From assembly GCA_019247845.1 (NCBI GenBank), contig JAFBAL010000051.1:1-55576 (forward strand): DNA of 55,576 bases. Direction: 5' to 3'. The first letter of the stretch is position 1, and the number at the start of each line of letters is the position of its first letter. The DNA is from Alphaproteobacteria bacterium (GTDB taxonomy: Bacteria; Pseudomonadota; Alphaproteobacteria; Micropepsales; Micropepsaceae). A model generated the notes under the pieces. It saw only the letters and a program-made list of their open reading frames with translations. It made no database searches and was not told the origin of the DNA. A program made the position numbers and the translations under genes. This document shows, one piece after another, positions 17,123-25,580 of the stretch.

Positions 17123-18726
17123 TGCGCGCCTTCGCGAGCCTGCTCGACCGTCTCGCCTTCACGCCGCAGCGCAACGGCAAGCTGGTCCTGATGCGCGACT
17201 ACATGCGCGACACGCCCGATCCCGAGCGCGGCTGGACCTTGGCGGCGTTGACGGGCGGGCTCGCGTTCGACGCCGCCAAGCCCGCCTTCATCCGCAAGGC
17301 GGTGGAGTCGCGGATGGATGCGCAGCTCTTCGCGCTGTCCTACGACTATGTCGGCGACCTGGCCGAGACGGTGGCGCTGGTATGGCCCAGGAAGCCCGGC
17401 GCCAATCGCGAGCCGGAGTTGTCCGAGGTCGTGGACGCGCTCTCCTCGGCCACACGCGCGCAGGTGCAGAAGCTGCTCGAAGGCTGGCTCGACGCGCTCG
17501 ACGCCGACGGGCGCTGGGCCTTGCTCAAGCTGCTGACGGGAGGCCTGCGCGTCGGCGTCTCGGCGAGGCTCGCCAAGCAGGCGCTGGCCGAGATGGGCGG
17601 CGTGGCGGTATCCGACATCGAAGAGGTCTGGCACGGCCAGCACGCGCCTTACGAAGACCTCTTTGCCTGGCTCGAGAGGCGCAGCGACAAGCCCTCGGCC
17701 GAGTCGCCGGGGCGCTTCCGCCCGGTGATGCTGGCCCAGGCGATCGACGAGGAGAAGGACTTCGCCAACTACGACGCCGCCGACTATGCCGCGGAATGGA
17801 AATGGGACGGCATCCGCGTCCAGGCGGTAAGCGAGCGCGGCGAAAAGCGCCTCTACAGCCGCACCGGCGACGACATCGGCAAGTCGTTCCCCGACGTGCT
17901 CGACTTCCTGAATTTCGAGGGCGTGATCGACGGCGAGCTTCTGATCCTGCGCGAGGGACACGTCGAGAGCTTCGGCGACCTGCAGCAGCGCCTCAACCGC
18001 AAGGCCGCCGACGCCAAGCTGATCGCGAAGTACCCGGCCGGCATCCGCGCCTACGACCTGCTGCTCGACGGCGAAGAGGACTTGCGCACGCTTCCCTTCC
18101 GCGAACGCCGCGCGCGGCTCGAGGTCTTCGTGCGTCAGGCCGCGTCGCCGCGCATCGACCTGTCGCCGCTGCAGCCTTTCGAGAGCTGGGAGGAATTGGC
18201 CAGGCTGCGCGCCCATCCGCCCGAGGGCGACGCGGCGCTCGCCGAAGGGCTGATGCTCAAGCGCTGGGATTCGATCTACGAGGCCGGACGCCCGAAGGGG
18301 CCGTGGTTCAAGTGGAAGCGCGATCCGCATCTGATCGACGCGGTCCTGATGTACGCGCAGCGCGGCCACGGCAAGCGCTCGGGCTATTATTCCGACTATA
18401 CGTTCGGGGTGTGGCGCGAGGATGCCAACGGCGACCGCGCGCTGACCCCGGTCGGCAAGGCCTATTTCGGCTTCACCGACGAAGAGCTCAAGCGCATCGA
18501 CAAGTTCGTACGCGACAACACCGTCGATCGCTTCGGGCCGGTGCGCGTGGTGAAGGCAAGCAAGGATTTCGGACTGGTGTTCGAGGTCGCGTTCGAGGGC
18601 CTGCAGCGCTCGACGCGGCACAAGTCGGGTGTGGCGATGCGCTTCCCGCGGATCAACCGCTTGCGCTGGGACAAGCCGGCGCGCGAGGCCGACGAGCTTT
18701 CGACCCTGGAAAAGATGCTCGATTAG
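17122..18726 (+). CDS. ATP-dependent DNA ligase
   Basis: A 534-residue ligase. The N-terminal DNA-binding domain spans about 1-190. The adenylation domain carries motif I EWKWDGIRVQ with the AMP-accepting lysine K227. Motif III-like DGELLILREG and motif V (EGLMLKRWDS ... WFKWKRDP) follow. The OB-fold ends near KSGVAMRFPRINRLRWDKPA. It seals nicks with ATP and acts in DNA repair rather than replication, which uses NAD-dependent LigA. It is coupled to the upstream exonuclease. Its stop overlaps by a few bases the stop of the converging membrane-protein gene. Confidence 0.95.
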   Translation: MRAFASLLDRLAFTPQRNGKLVLMRDYMRDTPDPERGWTLAALTGGLAFDAAKPAFIRKAVESRMDAQLFALSYDYVGDLAETVALVWPRKPGANREPELSEVVDALSSATRAQVQKLLEGWLDALDADGRWALLKLLTGGLRVGVSARLAKQALAEMGGVAVSDIEEVWHGQHAPYEDLFAWLERRSDKPSAESPGRFRPVMLAQAIDEEKDFANYDAADYAAEWKWDGIRVQAVSERGEKRLYSRTGDDIGKSFPDVLDFLNFEGVIDGELLILREGHVESFGDLQQRLNRKAADAKLIAKYPAGIRAYDLLLDGEEDLRTLPFRERRARLEVFVRQAASPRIDLSPLQPFESWEELARLRAHPPEGDAALAEGLMLKRWDSIYEAGRPKGPWFKWKRDPHLIDAVLMYAQRGHGKRSGYYSDYTFGVWREDANGDRALTPVGKAYFGFTDEELKRIDKFVRDNTVDRFGPVRVVKASKDFGLVFEVAFEGLQRSTRHKSGVAMRFPRINRLRWDKPAREADELSTLEKMLD

Positions 18727-19613
18727 CGCCTGAGCGCGAGCGGCACCGCGAACCACAAGGCCAGGAGCAGCAGCGCCGCCAGCCCGGCACCGGTCGCGGC
18801 CAGCGTCGCGTTCGCCGTCATCTTCGCGACCGTGACATAGAAATCCGCGGCGATCCCCAGCGCCAGGGGCGCCAGGGCCGCGGAGACGAAAGCGGAGCCG
18901 ATGCTGTGGAAGCGTTCGGAGTCGCGGCCCTCGAAGGTCAGGCGGTGGACCGCGGCGGGGGTCAGCAGAAGCATCACCGCCAGCGCCACCGCGGCCAGCG
19001 CGATGAAATGGATGTCGCGGTCGAGAACGGAAAGTCTCTCGAAGGCCTTGGTCATGGTGACGATGAACTGGAAGCCCAGAAGGGCCTGCGCGCCGGGCAG
19101 GATCACCCGCGCCTCGGTCAGCATCTGGTCGATCTTCTCGTGCAGCGCCGTGGGCTCGTCGCGCAACGGCGGCTCCTTATCGGTCGCGAGCGGGCGCAGC
19201 ATGCGGCCCAGCCCATACCACAGGAACAGCGCCAGCCCCGCGGCGGCGATGCCGGCCGCGATCGCCGCATTCCCCGCGCTGCGCTGGAACACCACGAACA
19301 CGTCCAGGCCCAGCGCCAGCGCGAAGGGCAGAAGAGCCGCGCCCGCGAAGCGTTGCGCCACCTTGAAGATCCGCACCGTCGCCTCGCCGCGCTCGACCAG
19401 CCGGTGCTGCGACGGTCCGGCGATCAGGAAGGCCAGGCACACGACCAGAAGCGACAGCGCGACCGCGTCCATGCCGCGCACCACGGGCGGCAGGGTGCCG
19501 AAATTCTCCTGGAACGCGGCCTGCATCCCGAAGCCGAACAGCACCTGCGTGCCCAGCATCTGCATGCGCACTTCGTCGAGCGCGGTGTGAACGGTCAGCT
19601 CGAGATTGGCCAT
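18723..19613 (-). CDS. Membrane protein with two tandem DUF6328-like units
   Basis: A 296-residue protein of eight predicted helices that reads as an internal duplication. The first unit begins LDEVRMQMLGTQVLFGF and the second begins LTEARVILPGAQALLGFQF. In each, about 35 residues later comes a similar AxHRLxxxG-type loop (GPSQHRLVERGE; PAAVHRLTFEGRD), then a helix ending ALGLDVFVV or ALGIAADFYVT. DUF6328 proteins are usually a single ~130-residue unit, so this is a fusion of two. Function is unknown. It converges with the ligase gene. Confidence 0.7.
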   Translation of the reverse strand: MANLELTVHTALDEVRMQMLGTQVLFGFGMQAAFQENFGTLPPVVRGMDAVALSLLVVCLAFLIAGPSQHRLVERGEATVRIFKVAQRFAGAALLPFALALGLDVFVVFQRSAGNAAIAAGIAAAGLALFLWYGLGRMLRPLATDKEPPLRDEPTALHEKIDQMLTEARVILPGAQALLGFQFIVTMTKAFERLSVLDRDIHFIALAAVALAVMLLLTPAAVHRLTFEGRDSERFHSIGSAFVSAALAPLALGIAADFYVTVAKMTANATLAATGAGLAALLLLALWFAVPLALRR

Positions 19614-19631
19614 CGCGGCCGGTCATGGCTC

Positions 19632-19871
19632 TTAAGAGCTTTTCTTCTTGCGCTTGCTCGACTTCTTCTTGGACTTCTTGGTCTTCTTGGATTTCTTCGG
19701 CACCTTCTTGCCCTTGGCGCGCGCCTCCGACAGGCCGATGGCGATGGCCTGCTTGCGGCTCTTCACGGTGCCGCCTTTGCCGCCCTTGCCGCTTTTCAGC
19801 TTGCCGCGCTTCTCCTTGTGCACGGCGCGCTCGACGTCCTTGCCGGCGCTCTTGGAATATTTTCTAGCCAT
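19632..19871 (-). CDS. Small Lys-rich DUF6496-like protein
   Basis: A 79-residue basic protein. The conserved part is ARKYSKSAGKDVERAVHKEK followed by SRKQAIAIGLSEARAKGKKV, which matches the DUF6496 pattern. The tail is a run of KKSK/KKTK units ending KRKKKSS. No enzyme motif is visible. A nucleic-acid-binding or stress role is plausible from composition only. The ATG at 19869-19871 has GAGGAG upstream. It sits between the DUF6328-like gene and hutF, all on the minus strand. Confidence 0.65.
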   Translation of the reverse strand: MARKYSKSAGKDVERAVHKEKRGKLKSGKGGKGGTVKSRKQAIAIGLSEARAKGKKVPKKSKKTKKSKKKSSKRKKKSS

Positions 19872-19911
19872 AGGCGTTTTCTCCTCTGCTGCAGAGGCAA
19901 ACGCGCAAATG

Positions 19912-21279
19912 TCATGAAAGAAGCAGGGACAGCGCCTTGCGGTAGCGCGCCGCGATGGCGTCTCGCGCCACGTGGCGGCCATGCGCGACCACCTTGCGCC
20001 CGCGCCGCCACACGCCATCGACCGTGGCCCCGCGCGCCGCGAAGATCCAGCCGTCGAGCAAGGCATCGCCGTCGCGGCCGGTCAATGCGGGATGCTCCGC
20101 ATCCAGGCTCACGATGTCGGCGGCGCCGCCTTCATGCAGCGCGCGCGCATCAGCGCCCAAAGCCTGCGCGCCGCCGGCGAGCGCCGCGCGATAGAGCGTG
20201 GCCCCGGTCGAGGCGCCTTCGTGCGGCGCCATCACGTTGCGCGCGCGATGGATCAGGCGCTGGCCGTATTCCAGCACGCGCAGCTCTTCGGCCGCGTCGA
20301 TCAAGACGTTCGAATCCGTTCCGATGCCGAAGGCGCCGTCGTACCACTGCGCGGGGAACACGCCGTCGCCCAGATTGGCCTCGGTGATCGGGCACAGACC
20401 CACCACCGCGCCCGCGCTTGCCACCGCGCGCGTCTCGGCCTTGGTCATGTGCGTCGCATGCACCAGGCACCAGCGCGCGTCGACATCGGCATGCCGCAGC
20501 AGCCATTCGACGGGACGCAGACCCGACCACGCCACGCAGTCCTCGACTTCCTTGATCTGCTCGGCGACATGGATGTGAACCGGGCCGGGATGCGCGGTGA
20601 CGACGTCCAGCTCGTCCTTCGTCACCGCGCGCAGCGAATGCGGCGCCACTCCGACCACGGCGTCGTCCAAAGGCGCCACCGCGCGGCGGCTGGCGTCCAG
20701 CAGCATCGCGTATTCGTCCGGCGCGTGGATGAAGCGGCGCTGGCCGGGCTTGGGCGGCTGTCCGCCGAAGCCGGAATGGGCATAGAACACCGGCAGCAAA
20801 GTAAGCCCGATGCCCGTCGTCGCGCAGGCTGAAGCTATGCGCGCCGCCATCTCGCCGCGGTCGGCAAACGGCGCCCCGTCCTTGTCGCGATGCAGATAGT
20901 GGAATTCGCCGACGCGGGTGAAGCCGCTCTCGAGCATCTCGCAATAGGCCATCGCGGCGATGGCTTCGAACCCGTCGGGGTCCAGCCGCTCGACGAAGCG
21001 GTACATGACCTCGCGCCAGCTCCAGAAGCTGTCGCCGGTGGGTCCGCGCGTCTCGGCCAGCCCCGCCATGCCGCGCTGGAAGGCATGGCTGTGCAGGTTG
21101 GGCAGGCCGGCCAGGCCTATGGCATGCGCCTCGTCGCTCGGGCTTTTCGCAACGCCGGTCTCGATGCGCGCAAGCTTGCCGTCGCCCACGGTCAGCCGGA
21201 CGTCGCGCGCCCAGCCGTCCGCAAGCCACGCCTGCCCGAACCAGAGTTGCTGCCCGCGTTGTTGATCATCGGTCGCCAT
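19912..21279 (-). CDS. hutF: Formimidoylglutamate deiminase
   Basis: A 455-residue amidohydrolase that converts N-formimidoyl-L-glutamate to N-formyl-L-glutamate and ammonia in the five-step histidine degradation route. Metal-site and active-site segments are visible: PNLHSHAFQRGMAG (residues 60-73), GPVHIHVAEQIKEVEDC, and GIGTDSNVLIDAAEELRVLE. The start at 21279 is the first ATG before recognisable homology; the frame is open far upstream, but that part is antisense to hutG. It diverges from hutG with 12 bp between the starts. hutH, hutU and hutI are not in the window. Confidence 0.94.
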   Translation of the reverse strand: MATDDQQRGQQLWFGQAWLADGWARDVRLTVGDGKLARIETGVAKSPSDEAHAIGLAGLPNLHSHAFQRGMAGLAETRGPTGDSFWSWREVMYRFVERLDPDGFEAIAAMAYCEMLESGFTRVGEFHYLHRDKDGAPFADRGEMAARIASACATTGIGLTLLPVFYAHSGFGGQPPKPGQRRFIHAPDEYAMLLDASRRAVAPLDDAVVGVAPHSLRAVTKDELDVVTAHPGPVHIHVAEQIKEVEDCVAWSGLRPVEWLLRHADVDARWCLVHATHMTKAETRAVASAGAVVGLCPITEANLGDGVFPAQWYDGAFGIGTDSNVLIDAAEELRVLEYGQRLIHRARNVMAPHEGASTGATLYRAALAGGAQALGADARALHEGGAADIVSLDAEHPALTGRDGDALLDGWIFAARGATVDGVWRRGRKVVAHGRHVARDAIAARYRKALSLLLS

Positions 21280-21291
21280 CCGGCGCAGTCT

Positions 21292-22104
21292 ATGCCGATG
21301 GATTGGCTGGAAGTACATCCGGGCTCGGCGCCCCTGGTCGTCAGTTTCCCCCATACCGGCACCGATCTGCCGGCGGAGCTCGAGGGCCGCTACGTCTCGC
21401 CCTGGCTCGCGCGGCGCGACGCCGACTGGTGGGTCGACAGGCTCTACGATTTCGCGCGCGACCTGGGCGCGACGACGGTGCGCACGGGGATTTCGCGCAG
21501 CGTCATCGACGTCAACCGCGACCCGTCGGGCGCCTCGCTCTATCCGGGGATGGCGACGACCGAGCTGTGCCCGACCACCGATTTCGACGGCGAGCCGCTG
21601 TATCGGAACGGCCAGGCGCCCGACGACGCCGAGATCGCGCGCCGCCGCGAAACCTATTTCGCGCCCTATCACGCCGCGATCCGCGGGCAGCTCGACCGCC
21701 TGCGCACGCGCCACGACAAGGTCGTGCTGTTCGACGCCCATTCGATCCGCTCGCGCATCCCGCGCCTGTTCGAGGGCCTGCTGCCGCAGTTCAACGTCGG
21801 TACCAACGACGGCAAGAGCTGCGGCGCGGCGCTGACCCGCGTCGTCAGGACGGTCTGCGAGATCTCGAAGCTCGGCCATGTCGTCGACGGCCGCTTCAAG
21901 GGCGGCTGGACGACGCGCCATTACGGCGAGCCGGCGAAGGGCATCCACGCGATCCAGCTCGAGCTCTCCTGCCGCGGCTATATCGACGAGCCCGAGACGC
22001 CCATGCCGCACAATTGGCCCACGCCCTACGACCAGGCGCGCGCGGCCGGCTTGCGCAAGGTGCTGAAGGACATCATCGGCGCCTGTCTGCTGTTCGCGCT
22101 ATGA
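21292..22104 (+). CDS. hutG: N-formylglutamate deformylase
   Basis: A 270-residue enzyme that hydrolyses N-formyl-L-glutamate to glutamate and formate, using the product of HutF. Conserved blocks are PLVVSFPHTGTDLP, TGISRSVIDVNRDPSG, VVLFDAHSIRSRIP and the C-terminal HAIQLELSCRGYID. Two ATGs are six bases apart (21292 and 21298) and either could start the protein. The gene is read away from hutF and overlaps hutD as ATGA. The short hutF-hutG gap must hold promoters for both directions or rely on one inside a coding region. Confidence 0.94.
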   Translation: MPMDWLEVHPGSAPLVVSFPHTGTDLPAELEGRYVSPWLARRDADWWVDRLYDFARDLGATTVRTGISRSVIDVNRDPSGASLYPGMATTELCPTTDFDGEPLYRNGQAPDDAEIARRRETYFAPYHAAIRGQLDRLRTRHDKVVLFDAHSIRSRIPRLFEGLLPQFNVGTNDGKSCGAALTRVVRTVCEISKLGHVVDGRFKGGWTTRHYGEPAKGIHAIQLELSCRGYIDEPETPMPHNWPTPYDQARAAGLRKVLKDIIGACLLFAL

Positions 22105-22610
22105 GGATCCTGCGCGCCGCCGACCGCGCGGCCGTGCCGTGGAAGAACGGCGGCGGCCTCACGCGCGAGGTCGCGGTCTGGCCGCAAGACGCCGGCTTCG
22201 ACGATTTCGAATGGCGCGTCAGCATCGCCGAAGTGCGCGACGCCGGGCCGTTCTCGCGCTTCGAGGGCGTGGAGCGGATACTGGCGATCCTCGACGGCCG
22301 CATGCGGCTCGAATTCGCCGACAGCGTGGCCGAGCTCGACGCCGCGAGCGCGCCGCTGACCTTCTCAGGCAGCGAAAGCTGCAGCGGCACGCCGCTGGAC
22401 GGTCCGGTCGTCGATCTCAACCTGATGACGCGCGGGCGCGCGGGACGCATGCAGCGTTTGCGGCGCGGGATCGTGCGCGACGGACTGGTCGTCGCTCTGG
22501 CCACGACCAGGATCGGGACCGAGACCTTGCATCGCTTCGATGCCGCGCTGGTCGAAGCGCCGGTCGCGCTGGGCGGCGACGCCTATCACTTGAGAGTCGT
22601 TATCAGGTGA
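22101..22610 (+). CDS. hutD: HutD family protein
   Basis: A 169-residue cupin-like protein. The family signature AAVPWKNGGGLTREVAVWP (residues 10-28) and WRVSIAEVRDAGPFSRFEGVERILAILDG (middle of the N-terminal half) are clear. HutD is found with histidine-utilisation genes and is thought to limit pathway activity by binding an intermediate. Its start overlaps the hutG stop (ATGA), so the pair is translationally coupled. Confidence 0.9.
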   Translation: MRILRAADRAAVPWKNGGGLTREVAVWPQDAGFDDFEWRVSIAEVRDAGPFSRFEGVERILAILDGRMRLEFADSVAELDAASAPLTFSGSESCSGTPLDGPVVDLNLMTRGRAGRMQRLRRGIVRDGLVVALATTRIGTETLHRFDAALVEAPVALGGDAYHLRVVIR

Positions 22611-22661
22611 TAACGCGATAGCGCCGGGTTAGCGTTCCGCGCCGTCGATCAGGAGCGTTCC

Positions 22662-24110
22662 ATGTTGCGTTGGTTTTTGCTCGCGTTTTCGCTCGCCTTC
22701 GCTGCCGCGCCGGTCCAGGCGCAGACCTACAAGGCGCTGGCGCATCAGCCGCCCGACGGCGCGCTCATCACCCTGCAGATGACCGACGGCACGGTCCTGG
22801 CGCAGGGCTTCGGCGAAGCGGATTGGTGGAAGCTGACGCCGGACAACAAGGGCTCCTATCAGAACGGCACCTGGGCGCGGGTCGCCGACCTGCCGGCGGG
22901 CTATCAGCCGCTCTATTTCGCTTCTGCGGTGCTCGCCGACGGGCGGCTGGTGATCCAGGGCGGCGAGTACAATTTCGACGTCTTCGCCTTCACCAACATG
23001 GGCGCCGTCTACGATCCCCTCGCCAACAGCTGGACCAATCTTGCGCCGCCCAAGGGCTGGCAGAACGTCGGCGACTCGCCGTCCTCGGTGCTGCCCGACG
23101 GCCGCCTCCTGCTGGGCTACAAGTTCAAGAAGCGCGTCGCCGCGCTCGATCCCGCGACGCTCGCCTGGACCGAGCTGCCTTCGACCAAGAAGAACGACTT
23201 CAACGCCGAGGAAGGCTGGACCTTGCTGCCCGACGGCACGATCCTCACCTTCGACGTCAAGGCGCATCCCAAGTCCGAGCGCTACCTGCCCGAGAAGGGC
23301 AAGTGGGTGAGCGCCGGCGACACGCCGGTCGACCTGCGCGGCCCGCAGAACTGCTGCGGCCGCTGCATCGAGGTTCCGCCCAAGAACAAGTGCTACGACC
23401 CGCCGGGCGAGGTCGGCCCCGCCATCCTGCGTCCCGACGGCAGCGTGTTCGCGGCCGGCGCGGTCCCCGACGGCGAAAGCCATGCGCATACCGCGGTGTG
23501 GATGCCGCCCAGCGCCGGCGACAAGCACGGCCATTGGGTGGCCGGCCCCGATTTCCCGAACGGCGACCAGGCGAGCGACACCTATGCCTCGCTCCTGCCC
23601 AACGGCCATGTGCTGGTCGAGGCGTCGAGCGGCTCGCTCTACGAGTTCGACGGCACCGCGCTCACGCGCGCGCCGTTCAACGGCGGCGGCGGCGCCACGA
23701 TGGTGCTGCCGACGGGCGAGGTCTTGATCGGCGGCAGCCATGTCTACGCCTCGACGGGAACCTACGATCCGTCCTGGGCGCCGACCGTCGCGGCCGCGCC
23801 GTCGTCGGTGACGCGCGGGCAGAGCTATGCGATCTCGGGCACCCAGTTCAACGGCCTGAGCCAGGCCAATTCCTTCGGCGACGAGGACGAGACCCAGACC
23901 AACTATCCCCTGGTGCGCATCACCAACAATGCGACGGGCCACGTCTTCTATGCGCGCACGCACGACCACAGCTCTATGGGCGTGGCCACGGGCGCCGCGA
24001 CCGTGTCGACGCATTTCGACGTGCCGGCCGCGACCGAAACCGGCGCAGCCAAGCTCGAAGTCGTCGCCAACGGCATCCCGTCGGCGCCAGTGAACGTCAC
24101 GGTGAACTGA
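22662..24110 (+). CDS. Secreted kelch-repeat beta-propeller protein
   Basis: A 482-residue exported protein with a signal peptide (cleavage near AQA, residue 21). The body contains repeated kelch-like blades (ASAVLADGRLVIQGGEYNF, SSVLPDGRLLLGY, ASLLPNGHVLVEASSGS, TMVLPTGEVLIGGS). A C-terminal beta-sandwich begins near APTVAAAPSSVTRGQSYAIS and includes YPLVRITNNATGHVFYART, as in galactose-oxidase-like proteins. A CCGRC cluster lies mid-protein. The copper ligands of true galactose oxidase are not evident, so enzymatic activity is doubtful. The coding end lies in a 17-bp tandem repeat. Confidence 0.85.
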   Translation: MLRWFLLAFSLAFAAAPVQAQTYKALAHQPPDGALITLQMTDGTVLAQGFGEADWWKLTPDNKGSYQNGTWARVADLPAGYQPLYFASAVLADGRLVIQGGEYNFDVFAFTNMGAVYDPLANSWTNLAPPKGWQNVGDSPSSVLPDGRLLLGYKFKKRVAALDPATLAWTELPSTKKNDFNAEEGWTLLPDGTILTFDVKAHPKSERYLPEKGKWVSAGDTPVDLRGPQNCCGRCIEVPPKNKCYDPPGEVGPAILRPDGSVFAAGAVPDGESHAHTAVWMPPSAGDKHGHWVAGPDFPNGDQASDTYASLLPNGHVLVEASSGSLYEFDGTALTRAPFNGGGGATMVLPTGEVLIGGSHVYASTGTYDPSWAPTVAAAPSSVTRGQSYAISGTQFNGLSQANSFGDEDETQTNYPLVRITNNATGHVFYARTHDHSSMGVATGAATVSTHFDVPAATETGAAKLEVVANGIPSAPVNVTVN

Positions 24111-24143
24111 ACGTCACGGTGAACTGAGCGTCACGGTGAACCG
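24093..24143. repeat. Three tandem 17-bp repeats across the ends of two converging genes
   Basis: The unit AACGTCACGGTGAACTG occurs at 24093-24109 and 24110-24126, with a third copy at 24127-24143 (AGCGTCACGGTGAACCG, two differences). The first copy encodes the end of the kelch protein. The third contains the stop codon and last codons of the converging CPBP protein. Confidence 0.9.
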
Positions 24144-24634
24144 GGCTTGCGCCGCGCCTGCTGCACGAGCGCGATGGTGTCGTAGAACCCGTGGGCGAGG
24201 ATCACCGCCCACAGATCGAACTCGCTCGCCACGAACAGCACGCCGTAGAGCACGGAGAGCTGCGCGGCGATCGCGGCACGGCGTGGGCCTGCGACAAGGT
24301 GGGCCGCGAAGGCAAGAGTCGCCGCCGTGGCCACCGCGGGCCAGTTTCCGATCGCCAGGCGCAAGGCGCCGACCACGATGCCGCGCAACACGATCTCCTG
24401 CAGGAAGGCGTCGAGCGCCCAGGCCCGTGCGATGGCCAGCGCCAGGTTGCGCATCGATTCCGGATGCCGGCCGGGCTTGGGCGATGCGGCGAACAGCTTG
24501 TCCGCGACCCATTCCGCGGTCGGCGTATAGGCGGTGAGCACGCCGGTCCAGAAGATCGTGAACATCGCCGTGTGCAGCACGGTGACCGGCGCGGCCAGGC
24601 CAAGGCCCGCCCAGGTGAGATGGATGCCCGTCAT
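24131..24634 (-). CDS. CPBP/Abi-type intramembrane protease-like protein
   Basis: A 167-residue membrane protein. The CPBP motifs are recognisable: FLQEIVLRGIVVGAL for motif 1 (usually EExxxR, here QEIVLR, so the first glutamate is Gln), FAAHLVAG for motif 2, and ILAHGFYDTIAL for motif 3. The family contains Rce1-like prenyl-protein proteases and bacteriocin self-immunity proteins. The missing first Glu makes proteolysis uncertain. The ATG at 24632-24634 overlaps the stop of the SET-domain gene as ATGA. The stop lies within the 17-bp tandem repeat. Confidence 0.75.
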   Translation of the reverse strand: MTGIHLTWAGLGLAAPVTVLHTAMFTIFWTGVLTAYTPTAEWVADKLFAASPKPGRHPESMRNLALAIARAWALDAFLQEIVLRGIVVGALRLAIGNWPAVATAATLAFAAHLVAGPRRAAIAAQLSVLYGVLFVASEFDLWAVILAHGFYDTIALVQQARRKPGSP

Positions 24635-25155
24635 CGCCGCTCGATCATCGCTTGCACGAAGGGATGGAAGTGGCCCAGGTAGCGCGCCTGGACCTGCGGC
24701 AACCGCCAATCGTCGGGCGTCAGCGTCTTGCGGCAGCCTTGCGCGCCGCAGGTGCAGCAGTCCTGGTCCCAGACATAGTCGTCCTCGTCATGGTTCCAGG
24801 TGGCGTGGTCGAGCGTGATCTCCTCGCCGGCTTCGATGTCGCGGCGCGCGACCAAGGTGACCTCGTCGGCCAGCCAGGAATTGGCGTCGCAGGAATGGTT
24901 GAGGTTCTCGTCCAGGCTCGGTTGCGGATCGTCCTCGCGCAGCGCCAGATAGACGCCGTCGCCGACCTGCCAGATCGAGCGCATGCGATAGACCTCGGTC
25001 TCGAAATCGGCCGGAGAGATGATCTCGCCGCCGAACTCCATCAGCACCTCGCCGGCCGCGATCGGTTCGGCCGCGATGACGCCCTGGCCATGGATGGCCG
25101 ACGGCCCCGGCACGAGCTTGGGACTGATGCGGGAGCGGGGGAGATAGGATTTCAT
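24631..25155 (-). CDS. SET domain protein-lysine methyltransferase-like protein
   Basis: A 174-residue protein. The SET core includes GQGVIAAEPIAAGEVLMEFGG (N-terminal third), the SAM/knot motif LNHSCDANSWLADE, and EEITLDHATWNHD with the catalytic-region aromatic context. A post-SET cysteine cluster CCTCGAQGCRKTL follows, expected to bind zinc with the core cysteine. Such bacterial SET proteins methylate lysines on unknown targets. It is coupled to the CPBP gene (ATGA). The start gives a compact protein with no signal peptide. Confidence 0.88.
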   Translation of the reverse strand: MKSYLPRSRISPKLVPGPSAIHGQGVIAAEPIAAGEVLMEFGGEIISPADFETEVYRMRSIWQVGDGVYLALREDDPQPSLDENLNHSCDANSWLADEVTLVARRDIEAGEEITLDHATWNHDEDDYVWDQDCCTCGAQGCRKTLTPDDWRLPQVQARYLGHFHPFVQAMIERR

Positions 25156-25295
25156 GCGGGCGCTTTTGTCGAACGCGCGACCACGATTCGCGCCAAGCCC
25201 AGTGACCTACCACAACTCCCGCAGCTGCGGATACTTGGCGCCCTTTCGCAGGTTCCGGCTTTTCTCGACGACGCGCAGCGCGGCCGTCTCGGATC

Positions 25296-25514
25296 TCATC
25301 GCGGCTTGTTCTTCGCGCGGAAGCTCACGGGCACGCGCTTCTTGACCGTCTTGCGGGCCTTGAACCTGACCGTCCTGCCGTCCTTGGTCGTGAAGTCGAC
25401 CTTGGCGGGGACCTTGACTTTCTTGCGCGCCTTGAAGGACACGCGGTGCGTGGTGGCAAGCTTTCGAAGCGTGGGAAAAAGCCCCAATACGGCCAGCGCA
25501 GTCGGTATCGGCAT
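25296..25514 (-). CDS. Small basic protein with a hydrophobic N-terminus
   Basis: A 72-residue protein: MPIPTALAVLGLFPTLRKLA followed by a Lys/Arg/Val-rich beta-prone stretch with repeated FKARK units (VSFKARKKVKV, VRFKARKTVKK). GGGGGAT precedes the ATG at 25512-25514. No family was recognised. The repeated strand pattern and charge suggest a nucleic-acid or surface-binding role, but this is speculation. About 140 bp without a clear gene separate it from the SET gene. Confidence 0.5.
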   Translation of the reverse strand: MPIPTALAVLGLFPTLRKLATTHRVSFKARKKVKVPAKVDFTTKDGRTVRFKARKTVKKRVPVSFRAKNKPR

Positions 25515-25580
25515 GATGGTATCCCCCGGTAAATAATCCCTAGCGTGCATTCTGCCGCCTGAACCGGAGATGAATGGGGG

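Noticed and set aside
17073..20387. An open frame of more than 1,100 codons on the plus strand
   Set aside because: It runs over the ligase, the DUF6328-like gene and others in the wrong frame. Its Arg/Ala-rich composition is typical of GC-rich antisense or shifted frames.
19912..22011. A very long open frame (about 700 codons) covering hutF
   Set aside because: Only the part downstream of 21279 matches HutF. The upstream part is antisense to hutG and has the skewed composition of a GC-rich shadow frame.
22662..24110. Active galactose oxidase
   Set aside because: The kelch blades and C-terminal domain fit, but the Cys-Tyr cross-link and copper ligands could not be identified.
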